A DNA stretch of 64,000 nucleotides from Sphingomonas sp. (lineage in GTDB: Bacteria > Pseudomonadota > Alphaproteobacteria > Sphingomonadales > Sphingomonadaceae): contig NZ_JAFKLZ010000004.1 of the NCBI RefSeq assembly GCF_017304615.1, positions 212,701 to 276,700 on the forward strand. Direction: 5' to 3'. Both the position numbers and the translations under genes were made by a program. Shown here piece by piece: positions 8,809 through 15,880 of this stretch. Positions within the stretch are counted from its first letter, which is position 1. Every line of letters starts with the position of its first letter. A model generated the notes under the pieces. That model saw nothing but the letters and a program-made list of their open reading frames with translations, was not told where the DNA came from and did not search any database.

Positions 8809-9168
8809 ATGGCCAAGGATTATCGAGCGATCACCCAGGACATCGGCGCCTATACCGCGCAGTTGCGCAAGCTGGCGCCCGAGACGATGCAGGGTTTCCA
8901 CGCCATATCGAAGGCGGCGAGCGCGGACGGCGCGGTCGATGCGAAGACCAAGGAACTGATCGCATTGGCGATCGGCGTCACCCAGCATTGCGATGGATGC
9001 ATCGGCTTTCATGCAAAGGCGCTGGTCGGCATGGGGGCAACGCGCGACGAGGTCGGCGAAGTTATGGCGATGTGCGTCTATATGGGCGGCGGGCCGGCGC
9101 TGATGTACGCGGCCGACGCCCTGCGCGCCTATGACCAGTTTGCCGATGGCGCACGCCAGGCGGCCTGA
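8809..9168 (+). CDS. AhpD-like carboxymuconolactone decarboxylase family protein
   Basis: 119 residues; ATG at 8809 has AGGAG at 8797-8801. The motif HCDGCIGFH (Cys61, Cys64, His68) is the redox CxxC...H of the AhpD/alkylhydroperoxidase family, so this is more likely a peroxidase or thiol-redox enzyme than a decarboxylase. It is divergent from the ArsR/rhodanese operon with a shared promoter region, which suggests use against peroxide or reactive sulfur stress. Confidence 0.88.
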   Translation: MAKDYRAITQDIGAYTAQLRKLAPETMQGFHAISKAASADGAVDAKTKELIALAIGVTQHCDGCIGFHAKALVGMGATRDEVGEVMAMCVYMGGGPALMYAADALRAYDQFADGARQAA

Positions 9169-9179
9169 ACGGGCGGTCC

Positions 9180-9214
9180 GGCGGGTGCTCCGGGAAACCC
9201 GTGCACCACCCGCC
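9180..9214. terminator. Nested hairpin between convergent genes
   Basis: An outer 8-bp stem GGCGGGTG/CACCCGCC (9180-9187 and 9207-9214) encloses an inner CGGG-AAA-CCCG hairpin. It lies between the stops of the AhpD-like gene (9168) and the SDR gene (9231) and could end transcription from both sides, though there is no strong T tract. Confidence 0.45.
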
Positions 9215-9230
9215 CGATCAGGCTGACGGA

Positions 9231-10043
9231 TTAGGCTAGCGCCGGTTCGCGATACCGCTCACCCACGTCGCGTCGGCTGAGGTTGGGGCCCAGCGCGGCG
9301 CGCGCAGTCTGCATCTTCTCCCAATGCGCCACTTCGGCATCGGGCAGCGGCGGGATCGTCACGGTTTCGCGCTTGTCGAACCCTGCGAGCGCAGCATCGA
9401 CCAGATCGTCCACGCCCATTACCATCTCCGCCGGGAAAGCGTCGATGTCCTTGCCCGACCGTTCCCAGATCTCGGTGCGCGTCGCGCCGGGTAGCACGGC
9501 CTGCACATACAGCCCCTTGCCGGCGAACTGATGCGCCAGGCTCTGCGTCAGGTTTAGGATATAGGCCTTGGACCCCGAATAGACTCCGTCGAACGTCTCC
9601 GGCGCCAGCGCGAGCACCGAGGCGAGATTGACGATCGAACCGCTTCCACGTGCTACGAACGCCTTGCCGGCCGCGGCCGCCAGCAGTGTCGGGGCGGTGA
9701 TGTTGAGCGCGATCAGCCGCTCGGCCTCGATCGGATCGACGGTCAACAAATTGCCGGTCATCGACATGCCGGCATTGTTGACGAACAGCGTGACCGTCGG
9801 ATCGCTGACCAACCGATCGGCAACGGTAGCGAGGCCGGCCTTCTCGATCAAATCGGCGCGCAGCACCTCTACCGTACGGCCCGTTTCGGCGCGCAGCCGC
9901 TCCGCTAGCTTTTCCATTCGGGCCTCGTCGCGCGCGACTAGGATCAGGTCATAACCGCGCCGGGCCAGCCGGTCGGCATAGACCGCCCCGATACCGGTGG
10001 ATGCGCCGGTCACCAGCGCGGTTTCATTGTTCACTTGGGTCAT
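9231..10043 (-). CDS. Short-chain dehydrogenase/reductase
   Basis: 270 residues from the ATG at 10043, preceded by AGGAG at seven bases. The Rossmann fold shows TGASTGIG (residues 12-19), NNAG, a catalytic Ser in NLASVLAL and the YSGSK catalytic Tyr/Lys. The family reduces or oxidises alcohols and carbonyls with NAD(P)H; the substrate is unknown. It is divergent from an HxlR-family regulator across a 73-bp gap that holds a perfect operator-like inverted repeat, so it is probably that regulator's target. Confidence 0.9.
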   Translation of the reverse strand: MTQVNNETALVTGASTGIGAVYADRLARRGYDLILVARDEARMEKLAERLRAETGRTVEVLRADLIEKAGLATVADRLVSDPTVTLFVNNAGMSMTGNLLTVDPIEAERLIALNITAPTLLAAAAGKAFVARGSGSIVNLASVLALAPETFDGVYSGSKAYILNLTQSLAHQFAGKGLYVQAVLPGATRTEIWERSGKDIDAFPAEMVMGVDDLVDAALAGFDKRETVTIPPLPDAEVAHWEKMQTARAALGPNLSRRDVGERYREPALA

Positions 10044-10081
10044 CGCCAATCTCCTTCATGCCCGGCGAGTCGCCGAGTGAC

Positions 10082-10117
10082 TTGCATAATGATATGAACG
10101 TGACTATCATTATGCAA
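10082..10117. promoter_or_regulatory. Perfect 13-bp inverted repeat, probable HxlR operator
   Basis: TTGCATAATGATA (10082-10094) and TATCATTATGCAA (10105-10117) are exact reverse complements separated by 10 bases. The right arm runs into the ATG of the HxlR gene (10117). The centre lies 57 bases from the SDR start. The location fits a repressor site that blocks both divergent genes. Confidence 0.75.
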
Positions 10118-10593
10118 TGGACTTCGAAAAATTGTCGTCGGGCACCTGCCCCGTGGGTCGTGCGTTGGCCCATGTCGGCGATACGTGGAGCGTGCTGATC
10201 CTGCGCGACGTCACGTTCGGGATGCGCCGGTTCGACCAGTTGCAGAAGAATTTGGGTATTGCGCCCAACATTCTGACGCGCCGACTCGCCGCGCTGACAG
10301 CGGCGGGCGTGCTCGAACGGCGGCGCTATTCGGAGCGGCCGCCACGAGACGAATATGTGCTGACCGAAAGCGGGCGCGATTTCCTGCCGGTACTGCATGT
10401 GCTGGGCGCGTGGGCGCGCAAGCACCATGGCGAGGGGGCGCTGAGCGCACTGATCGATACCGCGACGGGGGACGCCGTCGACGCCGTGGTGGTCGATGGC
10501 CGCACCGGCCGCACTCTGGCTGAACTGGATCTCTCGCTGGTTCCCCCGCCCGCGATGTCCCTCAGCGATTCTGAAACAGCAGCCACACCTTAG
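10117..10593 (+). CDS. HxlR-family winged-helix regulator
   Basis: 158 residues. The N-terminus CPVGRALAHVGDTWSVLILRD and the following MRRFDQLQKNLGIAPNILTRRLAALTAAGVLERR are the characteristic HxlR winged helix; DEYVLTESGRDFLPVL forms the wing. A C-terminal tail of about 50 residues is family-variable. HxlR proteins commonly respond to electrophiles or aldehydes through a cysteine; Cys11 is the only candidate. The gene is divergent from the SDR gene, and its 3' end overlaps the cyclophilin gene on the other strand by 32 bp. Confidence 0.92.
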   Translation: MDFEKLSSGTCPVGRALAHVGDTWSVLILRDVTFGMRRFDQLQKNLGIAPNILTRRLAALTAAGVLERRRYSERPPRDEYVLTESGRDFLPVLHVLGAWARKHHGEGALSALIDTATGDAVDAVVVDGRTGRTLAELDLSLVPPPAMSLSDSETAATP

Positions 10594-11200
10594 CCCGTCC
10601 CGTCGGATGCGGCGTACCGTCGAGCCGCTGCGCCTTCAGGATCGTGACCGGTCGGGTCAGGATCTGGCCCTTCATCGCGCCCTCGCCGCCCGGATTGGTC
10701 GGCATCGCCAGGATGCGCTTGACCACGTCCATCCCGCCGACGACGCGGCCGAACACGGCGTAGCCCGGCGATCCCGGACGCGCATCCATGTTGGGCGACG
10801 CGCCGACTATCAGTGAGAAATTCGCGGTACCCGTGTTCGCGCCCTCGTAGCGCGCCATCGAAATCGCGCCGTCGATGTGGCGCAGGCCCGTCTTACTGGT
10901 CGGCTCCAGCGCGACCGGTTCAAGCCGCCGCCGGGCATCGGTGTCGATCCCACCCTGAACGAAGCCAAGCTGTGGTGCGCCCTTGCGTCGCGAAGCGCGG
11001 TAGAAGGTCGTCCCGTCGAGCCGCCCGTCATCGACATAGGCCAGGAAATTGCGCGCGGTAAGCGGCGCATGCTTCACGTCGATCGCCAGCGTGATCACGC
11101 CGGCTTGCGTGGTCAGCTTCACGCGGACGATCGGCGGTTCGGTAGTCGCCGGCCGCGCGCCGAGCAGCAGGAACGCCAATAGCCCGACAAATATCCGCAT
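10562..11200 (-). CDS. Secreted cyclophilin-type peptidyl-prolyl isomerase
   Basis: 212 residues from the ATG at 11200 (GGAG six bases upstream), starting with a signal peptide MRIFVGLLAFLLLGARPA. The cyclophilin domain shows HAPLTARNFLAYVDDGRLDGTTFYR, LGFVQGG and GYAVFGRVVGGMDVV. It lacks some classical active-site residues of large cyclophilins, as short bacterial periplasmic ones often do. Role: cis-trans prolyl isomerisation during protein folding in the periplasm. Confidence 0.9.
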   Translation of the reverse strand: MRIFVGLLAFLLLGARPATTEPPIVRVKLTTQAGVITLAIDVKHAPLTARNFLAYVDDGRLDGTTFYRASRRKGAPQLGFVQGGIDTDARRRLEPVALEPTSKTGLRHIDGAISMARYEGANTGTANFSLIVGASPNMDARPGSPGYAVFGRVVGGMDVVKRILAMPTNPGGEGAMKGQILTRPVTILKAQRLDGTPHPTGRAKVWLLFQNR

Positions 11201-11340
11201 CCCTATCTCCAGCCCGCGCATCGCACTCGTTGCGAAACGCCACGCCCCCGCCTCGTTCAACTGGCGGCGGAGATCAAGCCGGGAAAGGCGGGTGACGACG
11301 CCGTCGCAATTACAGGGGGATCACGGCGCCGTCGGTACGT

Positions 11341-12225
11341 TCAACGCTCCTGCGGCGCAGACCCTTCGCCGGTCTGCAACCACCGTCCGCGACGCCGCAT
11401 CCGCCATTCGCGAAGCTGCTCGCGCCGCGCCGCGCGCTGGTCCGGGGTCATCGCTTGCCAGCGTTGGCGCCGTTCGATGCGCTGGTCGGGCGTGAGTGAT
11501 CGGCCCGGCGGCGGCGGCGTGGCGAGCGGCGCGGCGGGCGCAACGAGGGACGGCTTGTCATCGGCCGCGGCGATGTTGCGCGCCTCCAGCCGCTGCTCGA
11601 ATCGCTTCGCCATCTGCGGATGGCGAGCGAGGAAATCGGCGCGGACCTTCGCCACCGCGATCTTGCGTTCGGCGGGAGGCAGCGCCTTGATCCGCCGCCA
11701 CTCGGCGAGCGCCGCCCGGCGCTGGGCCGGCGGCAACCCGCGCAGCCTCTCGGCGATCGCGCGCTGCATCAGCGTCGGGCGCACCGGCAGGCCGGCGGCG
11801 ATCCGCGCGGCGCGACGCTCCCGCCACACCTCCTGGGGCGTCGGAGTCGGCTCGGGCAGCGGTACGGGCGCAGGCGTGATGGCGGCCAGCGAAACCGCCT
11901 CGCCCGGCGCAACGCGCGGCTTTTCGGCGCGGACGACATGTTTGGGCTTGGGTGCAGGCGCTTCGGCGACGCGCGTGATGCCGGGGATGCGGATCGGCAA
12001 TTTGTCGAGCAAACCGGTGGCCGCCGCCGTCGCGGTGGCGATGACCAGTGCGCCCGCCCCCAACAAGATTCGCCCGCGCCGCCGCCAGCCCCCGCGTGAA
12101 CCGCGCCGCGGCGGGGGAACCGCAACATTCGCCGCAGCGACGATGTCGCGCGCCAGACCGCCGCGCATCGCCGGCACGGTCGCGCGGTCGAGCAGCGCGC
12201 GTTCGGCCGACGTGAAGTCGCTCAT
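11341..12225 (-). CDS. Membrane protein, putative anti-sigma partner of the ECF factor
   Basis: 294 residues. An N-terminal cytoplasmic stretch (1-50) is followed by one membrane helix (LLGAGALVIATATAAATGLL, about 54-73), a Pro/Ala-rich linker and a highly charged Arg-rich C-terminal domain with PPAQRRAALAEWRRIKALPPAERK and LTPDQRIERRQRWQAMTPDQR repeats. This architecture resembles DUF3106-like or CpxP-like periplasmic sensors. The ATG overlaps the stop of the sigma factor gene by four bases (ATGA), which supports an anti-sigma or sensor role. No zinc motif is visible, so the function is inferred from context. Confidence 0.65.
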   Translation of the reverse strand: MSDFTSAERALLDRATVPAMRGGLARDIVAAANVAVPPPRRGSRGGWRRRGRILLGAGALVIATATAAATGLLDKLPIRIPGITRVAEAPAPKPKHVVRAEKPRVAPGEAVSLAAITPAPVPLPEPTPTPQEVWRERRAARIAAGLPVRPTLMQRAIAERLRGLPPAQRRAALAEWRRIKALPPAERKIAVAKVRADFLARHPQMAKRFEQRLEARNIAAADDKPSLVAPAAPLATPPPPGRSLTPDQRIERRQRWQAMTPDQRAARREQLREWRMRRRGRWLQTGEGSAPQER

Positions 12226-12818
12226 GCTGCGTCCCCCGCCAACGTCGTGAGTCCGCGTTCGGCGAGCGCCGCCCGCATCGCGCCCCGCGCCCGCAACAAC
12301 AGAGATTCGAACGCCTTCAGCTTCATCTCCAGCACCTCGGCCGCCACAGCATTGGGCAGCTCCTCGTAATAGGTCAGCACGATCGCGGCGCGGTGCCGCT
12401 CGGTCAGGTCGCCGAGCGCGGCCAGCGCCGCTAAGCGCATCTGTTCAGCCGCCATCGCCTCGTCGGCGCCCGGCGTATCGTCGGCTCGCTCCGGCACTTC
12501 CGCGTCGCTCGAAAAGCGCCGCCGCCGCAGCCGATCGAGGCAAAGATTGACCGCGACCCGCGTCAGCCACGCCGCGATCCCCGACTGCCCGCTGCTCCAG
12601 CGATCGGCGGTGGACCACAACCGGAGCAACGCTTCCTGCGCGACGTCCTCCGCCTCGGTGCCGTCACCCAGCATCCGATACGCGACCCGGTGCAACATGC
12701 CGACCTGCGCCTCGACCACGCGCGAAAAGGCCAAGGCGTCGCGACCGGCGATGCGCGCCATCACCGCATCGTCGCCCTCCACCGCCACGGTCTCCCGCGC
12801 GGCCGCTTCTTGCGCCAT
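12222..12818 (-). CDS. RNA polymerase ECF sigma factor
   Basis: 198 residues from the ATG at 12818; a GTG two codons upstream (12824) is possible. Region 2 is seen in HRVAYRMLGDGTEAEDVAQEALLRLW and region 4 in LTERHRAAIVLTYYEELPNAVAAEVLEMKLKAFESLLLRAR. It is translationally coupled to the membrane protein gene downstream. The signal it answers to is unknown. Confidence 0.92.
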   Translation of the reverse strand: MAQEAAARETVAVEGDDAVMARIAGRDALAFSRVVEAQVGMLHRVAYRMLGDGTEAEDVAQEALLRLWSTADRWSSGQSGIAAWLTRVAVNLCLDRLRRRRFSSDAEVPERADDTPGADEAMAAEQMRLAALAALGDLTERHRAAIVLTYYEELPNAVAAEVLEMKLKAFESLLLRARGAMRAALAERGLTTLAGDAA

Positions 12819-12926
12819 CAACACGCCGTCACATCTACTCCGGGCAGATTAACGCAGTAAGTCGCGATACCCTTCGCGGGTGAGGCATGCGCCTGTTTTG
12901 GGGCCGGTTCAAATCCAGGAAGCTTG

Positions 12927-13439
12927 TCAAATCACTTCCTGCCAGCGCTCAATGATGTCTGACCAGAACGGAACATGGCGCGCGGTACCAATCGAATCCC
13001 ACCCCGTCGTACCTTCGCGCGCAAAATAGTCTTCGAGATCGATCCCATAATAGATTGTATCGAAACCATGCATCGAAATGACGGGATTACCCGGTTTGCG
13101 TCCTTCGCTTTCGGGCAGGAAACGATGCCCAAGAATTGGGATGAGCTTCGGCGCGTCGTCCAGGGCTTTTCTCAATACTGCTAGGCGGTCATCGATGTGG
13201 CGAGGTTCGTCGCCCCAATCAGGCCACCACGCCCCATGCTCTATATCGAATGAGAGCAGATCAAACGGCCATGCGAGCATTTCACGAACGTTGTCGTTCT
13301 CCGTCGACCAATCGCATGCACCTTGTCCCACCAACCGCCTCTCGCGCAGCAGTGCAGTCAGATCGTCGGGGAAGATCAGCTCATACCGTGCCTGAGCATC
13401 ATCTAGCTGGTCCTGAGTGTATCCCTCACCCCATTCCAC
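12927..13439 (-). CDS. SMI1/KNR4 (SUKH)-like hypothetical protein
   Basis: 170 residues from a GTG that overlaps the EVE gene by 14 bp. The N-terminal FPDDLTALLRERRLVGQG followed by WPFDLLSFDIEHGAWW and a later IPILGHRFLPES resembles the SUKH fold used by many toxin-immunity proteins, but the match is from memory of pattern only. It has lower GC than its neighbours. No toxin gene is adjacent, so it may be an orphan immunity-like or housekeeping SUKH protein. Confidence 0.6.
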   Translation of the reverse strand: MEWGEGYTQDQLDDAQARYELIFPDDLTALLRERRLVGQGACDWSTENDNVREMLAWPFDLLSFDIEHGAWWPDWGDEPRHIDDRLAVLRKALDDAPKLIPILGHRFLPESEGRKPGNPVISMHGFDTIYYGIDLEDYFAREGTTGWDSIGTARHVPFWSDIIERWQEVI

Positions 13440-13833
13440 CCGCCATCTCCATCAACACCTTCCACTCATCCTCGCGCACCGGCGTCACCGACAGGCGCGA
13501 CTGACGCAGCACTTCGATCTTCGCGAGCCGGGGTTCGGCCTTCATCTCGGCGAGCGTAACATGGTGCTTGAGCGGCGCGACCGGCTTGACCTGGACGCTA
13601 GCCCAATTGCCCTTCTCGCCATCGGGCCGCCACGTCCGCGTGATCTCCATCACGCCCGCACACGCTTTCTCGGTGTTGGAATGATAAAGGATCGCGCGAT
13701 CGCCGACCTGCATCTCCTTCAGGAAATTGCGCGCAGTATAGTTGCGAATGCCGTCCCATTCGGTCTGGCCATCCTTCACCAGATTGTCCCAGCCATACAC
13801 TTCCGGCTCCGACCGCAAGAACCAATAGGCCAT
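13426..13833 (-). CDS. EVE domain-containing protein
   Basis: 135 residues from the ATG at 13833; the frame is open further upstream but the N-terminus MAYWFLRSEPEVYGW is the canonical EVE start. Further hallmarks are DGIRNYTARNFLKEMQVGDRAILYHSN and GVMEITRTWRPD. EVE domains are PUA-like readers of modified bases in nucleic acids; the bacterial stand-alone form has no proven role. The downstream SUKH-like gene overlaps its 3' end. Confidence 0.92.
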   Translation of the reverse strand: MAYWFLRSEPEVYGWDNLVKDGQTEWDGIRNYTARNFLKEMQVGDRAILYHSNTEKACAGVMEITRTWRPDGEKGNWASVQVKPVAPLKHHVTLAEMKAEPRLAKIEVLRQSRLSVTPVREDEWKVLMEMAGGMG

Positions 13834-13976
13834 CCATGTTTCCCTATCTAAACCGTAACTGAACGCGCATCTCAGCGGTCGTTCAGACCGACTCGCGTAA
13901 CAGGATGCAACAGGCTCGGACAGTTCCGCGTTGACGGACAATGCGCAAAGCGAGCTGTTTGAAGAAGGAGTTCGAG

Positions 13977-14336
13977 ATGAACAGGATCATGACCAAGGCG
14001 GTGTTGGGCTCGACCCTCGCCGCGACCGCGCTGACCGTGGCGGCTCCCGCCGAGGCGCAGCGCTATCGCCGTTATCGTGATGACGACACCGGCACCGCAA
14101 TCGTCGCTGGTGTCGCTGGCCTTGCCATCGGCGCGGCTATCGCGTCGAGCGCCAACAATCGCGACCGCTATTATCGCGACGATTACTATTACAACGATAA
14201 TTACCGCTACAACGACTACAACTACCCGCGATACAACAATTATTATTATCGCGAGCGCTATGTGGAGCGTTGCCGCGTGGAGCGCCGTTTTGACCCCTAT
14301 TACGGCCGCAGCTACCGGGTTCGTGTCTGCTACTAA
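13977..14336 (+). CDS. Secreted Tyr/Asn/Arg-rich small protein
   Basis: 119 residues; ATG at 13977 follows AAGGAG at six bases. It has a signal peptide (MNRIMTKAVLGSTLAATALTVAAPAEA), then a short glycine-zipper-like hydrophobic segment (GTAIVAGVAGLAIGAAIAS), then about 60 residues very rich in Tyr, Asn, Asp and Arg, ending in two Cys-containing strands (ERCRVERRF and RVRVCY) that may form a disulfide. Similar small proteins occur in sphingomonads without assigned function; an outer-surface or envelope role is plausible. Confidence 0.75.
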   Translation: MNRIMTKAVLGSTLAATALTVAAPAEAQRYRRYRDDDTGTAIVAGVAGLAIGAAIASSANNRDRYYRDDYYYNDNYRYNDYNYPRYNNYYYRERYVERCRVERRFDPYYGRSYRVRVCY

Positions 14337-14405
14337 ACGGGCGAGCGGATTAGCGTGAGTTGATCCGCATCCCTCCACGTCCGGCGGCATAGCGACTCAT
14401 CAACG

Positions 14406-14431
14406 CGGCGCGGAGGGCGACTTCCGCGCCG
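14406..14431. terminator. GC-rich hairpin between convergent genes
   Basis: A perfect 9-bp stem CGGCGCGGA/TCCGCGCCG with an 8-base loop lies between the stops of the Tyr-rich gene (14336) and the convergent secreted-protein gene (14449). There is no T tract, so termination is a guess from position. Confidence 0.4.
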
Positions 14432-14448
14432 TTCGCTTGCCTGGACCC

Positions 14449-14889
14449 TTATTTCTTGCAGGCCTGCTCAAACCCCAGCATCATCGTCGCGGATATATCG
14501 AGCGCGATCTCCGCGGCGCCCGGCCCTTCGGCGACCGGGGTCGCCTTGCCGATCGTCTTGGCGACGTCCTTGATGTCGCTACACCATTTCTTCTGGCCAC
14601 GTCGGCTCATCGTGTAGAGCCACAAATCCTTGCTGACCTGACACACCCGGATCAACGATTGCCCCCAATACGGGAATTGGAAACCCTGGCCGATGACGGT
14701 ACCGGTGACGCCGGAGCAAGCCGCCTTCATCTGGCTTGAATCGGTCTGTTTGAGCGCGGCATCGATCGCCGTCGCGCGCTCAGCCCACGCTTTCCAGCCT
14801 TCTTCCTTGCTTTTCGCTTCCGCGGCGGTCGCCGTCACCAGCCCCACAATCGCGATCAGTCCCTTAGTCGCGAAAGATACTTTGTGCAT
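14449..14889 (-). CDS. Secreted hypothetical protein
   Basis: 146 residues with a signal peptide MHKVSFATKGLIAIVGLVTATAAEA (cleavage near 25). The mature part is mostly helical with four cysteines (AACSGV, IRVCQV, KWCSDI, EQACKK), which suggests two disulfides. I do not recognise a family. It converges on the Tyr-rich protein gene and stands as a single-gene unit. Confidence 0.7.
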   Translation of the reverse strand: MHKVSFATKGLIAIVGLVTATAAEAKSKEEGWKAWAERATAIDAALKQTDSSQMKAACSGVTGTVIGQGFQFPYWGQSLIRVCQVSKDLWLYTMSRRGQKKWCSDIKDVAKTIGKATPVAEGPGAAEIALDISATMMLGFEQACKK

Positions 14890-15018
14890 GTCCCACCCCG
14901 TCGTGATTTATCGGCTCACCCTGTCGGCGGCCGGGCATCGATTGGATAGGACAAATCAGACCGCCGCCGATCGGGCAGTATTTGCATTTTGCCACGCCGC
15001 GCGGCACAGCGCCGCACC

Positions 15019-15285
15019 ATGACCCAGCCTAGCGACACCCCGCCCGACCGTCTGTCGACCAACCCGCGCAGCCCCCATTTCGACCAGCCCAAGCTCGAAC
15101 GCGGCATCGGCATCCGCTTCAAGGGCGTCGAGCGTCGCGACGTCGAGGAATATTGCATTTCCGAAGGCTGGATCCGCGTCGCTTTGGGCAAGAAGGTCGA
15201 CCGCCACGGCAACCCCCTGACGCTCAAGCTCAGCGGCGAGGTCGAGGCCTGGTTCGAGAACGAAGCGGCGGAGGACGCGGACTGA
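15019..15285 (+). CDS. DUF3297 family protein
   Basis: 88 residues from the ATG at 15019. The conserved core is nearly the entire protein: PPDRLSTNPRSPHFD, GIGIRFKGVERRDVEEYCISEGW and GKKVDRHGNPLTLKLSGEVE. These are the hallmarks of DUF3297, a small proteobacterial family of unknown function, probably a cytoplasmic globular protein. It precedes infA with a 347-bp gap. Confidence 0.88.
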   Translation: MTQPSDTPPDRLSTNPRSPHFDQPKLERGIGIRFKGVERRDVEEYCISEGWIRVALGKKVDRHGNPLTLKLSGEVEAWFENEAAEDAD

Positions 15286-15632
15286 GCGTCCGCCCGCGCG
15301 TATCGAATTGGGCGCGGCGGACGACGCATCGGCCGTCGTTCAGGGATCGGTGGCGCTGGTGTCACCAACGCCAACCGGATCGTATTGTTGAAACGGCACT
15401 GATTGTTTCCTACAACACATGCACAATGCTAGGCTGGCACCGTCTCCTTGCCGGGCCGCGCTATTTACCTCAATCCGTATCTCTCCGGGGCCATTCCCGC
15501 TCCGCCGTGGAAAGCACGCCAGTGTGACCCCAGTTTGACCTTTGGCGCTTTCGGATGCTGACATTGTGCGATCCCCGGCTTTCCGCTAAGGGCGCCCATC
15601 CCGAATTTCCCACGATTTACCCAGAGGCTTGT
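15286..15632. promoter_or_regulatory. Long gap upstream of infA; hairpin and probable promoter region
   Basis: This 347-bp gap has no convincing gene. A strong hairpin GGCGCTGGTG-T-CACCAACGCC lies at 15352-15372 (one imperfect pair) and could end DUF3297 transcription although no T tract follows. The stretch 15385-15440 is locally AT-richer (TTGAAACGG, TTGTTTCC, ACAATGC) and is the likeliest site for the infA promoter. No tRNA or riboswitch pattern was seen. Confidence 0.4.
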
Positions 15633-15878
15633 TTGGCAAAAGAAGAACTTCTCGAAATGCGCGGCCAGGTGGTGGAGTTGCTACCCAACGCCATGTTCCG
15701 CGTCCGGCTGGAAAACGACCATGAAATCCTCGGTCACACCGCCGGCAAGATGCGCAAGAACCGCATCCGCGTGCTGGTCGGCGACGAAGTGCTCGTCGAA
15801 CTCACGCCTTACGACCTGACCAAGGGCCGCATCACCTATCGCTTCATGCCGGGCCGCGACGGGCCGAGGCCGCAGTAA
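15633..15878 (+). CDS. infA: Translation initiation factor IF-1
   Basis: 81 residues beginning at a TTG codon (15633) with GAGG five bases upstream. The canonical start [20 protein letters not shown] follows directly, so the longer upstream frame is not real. The S1-like OB fold shows [19 protein letters not shown] and [16 protein letters not shown]-1 occupies the ribosomal A site during initiation. Use of TTG for an essential initiation factor may itself be a control point. It heads a run with maf, an RNase E/G family gene and yacG. Confidence 0.96.
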   Translation: MAKEELLEMRGQVVELLPNAMFRVRLENDHEILGHTAGKMRKNRIRVLVGDEVLVELTPYDLTKGRITYRFMPGRDGPRPQ

Positions 15879-15880
15879 CG

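Noticed and set aside
14000-14330. CRISPR-like regularity in the Tyr/Asn codon run
   Set aside because: The short repeats are codon repeats within a coding region, without constant repeat length or unique spacers.
13872-14390. Minus-strand frame rich in Ile/Val opposite the Tyr-rich gene
   Set aside because: The Ile/Val run is the antisense of Tyr/Asn/Asp codons; a signal peptide and Shine-Dalgarno support the plus strand.
15352-15372. Riboswitch upstream of infA
   Set aside because: Only a single hairpin is visible; no conserved aptamer pattern could be recognised.
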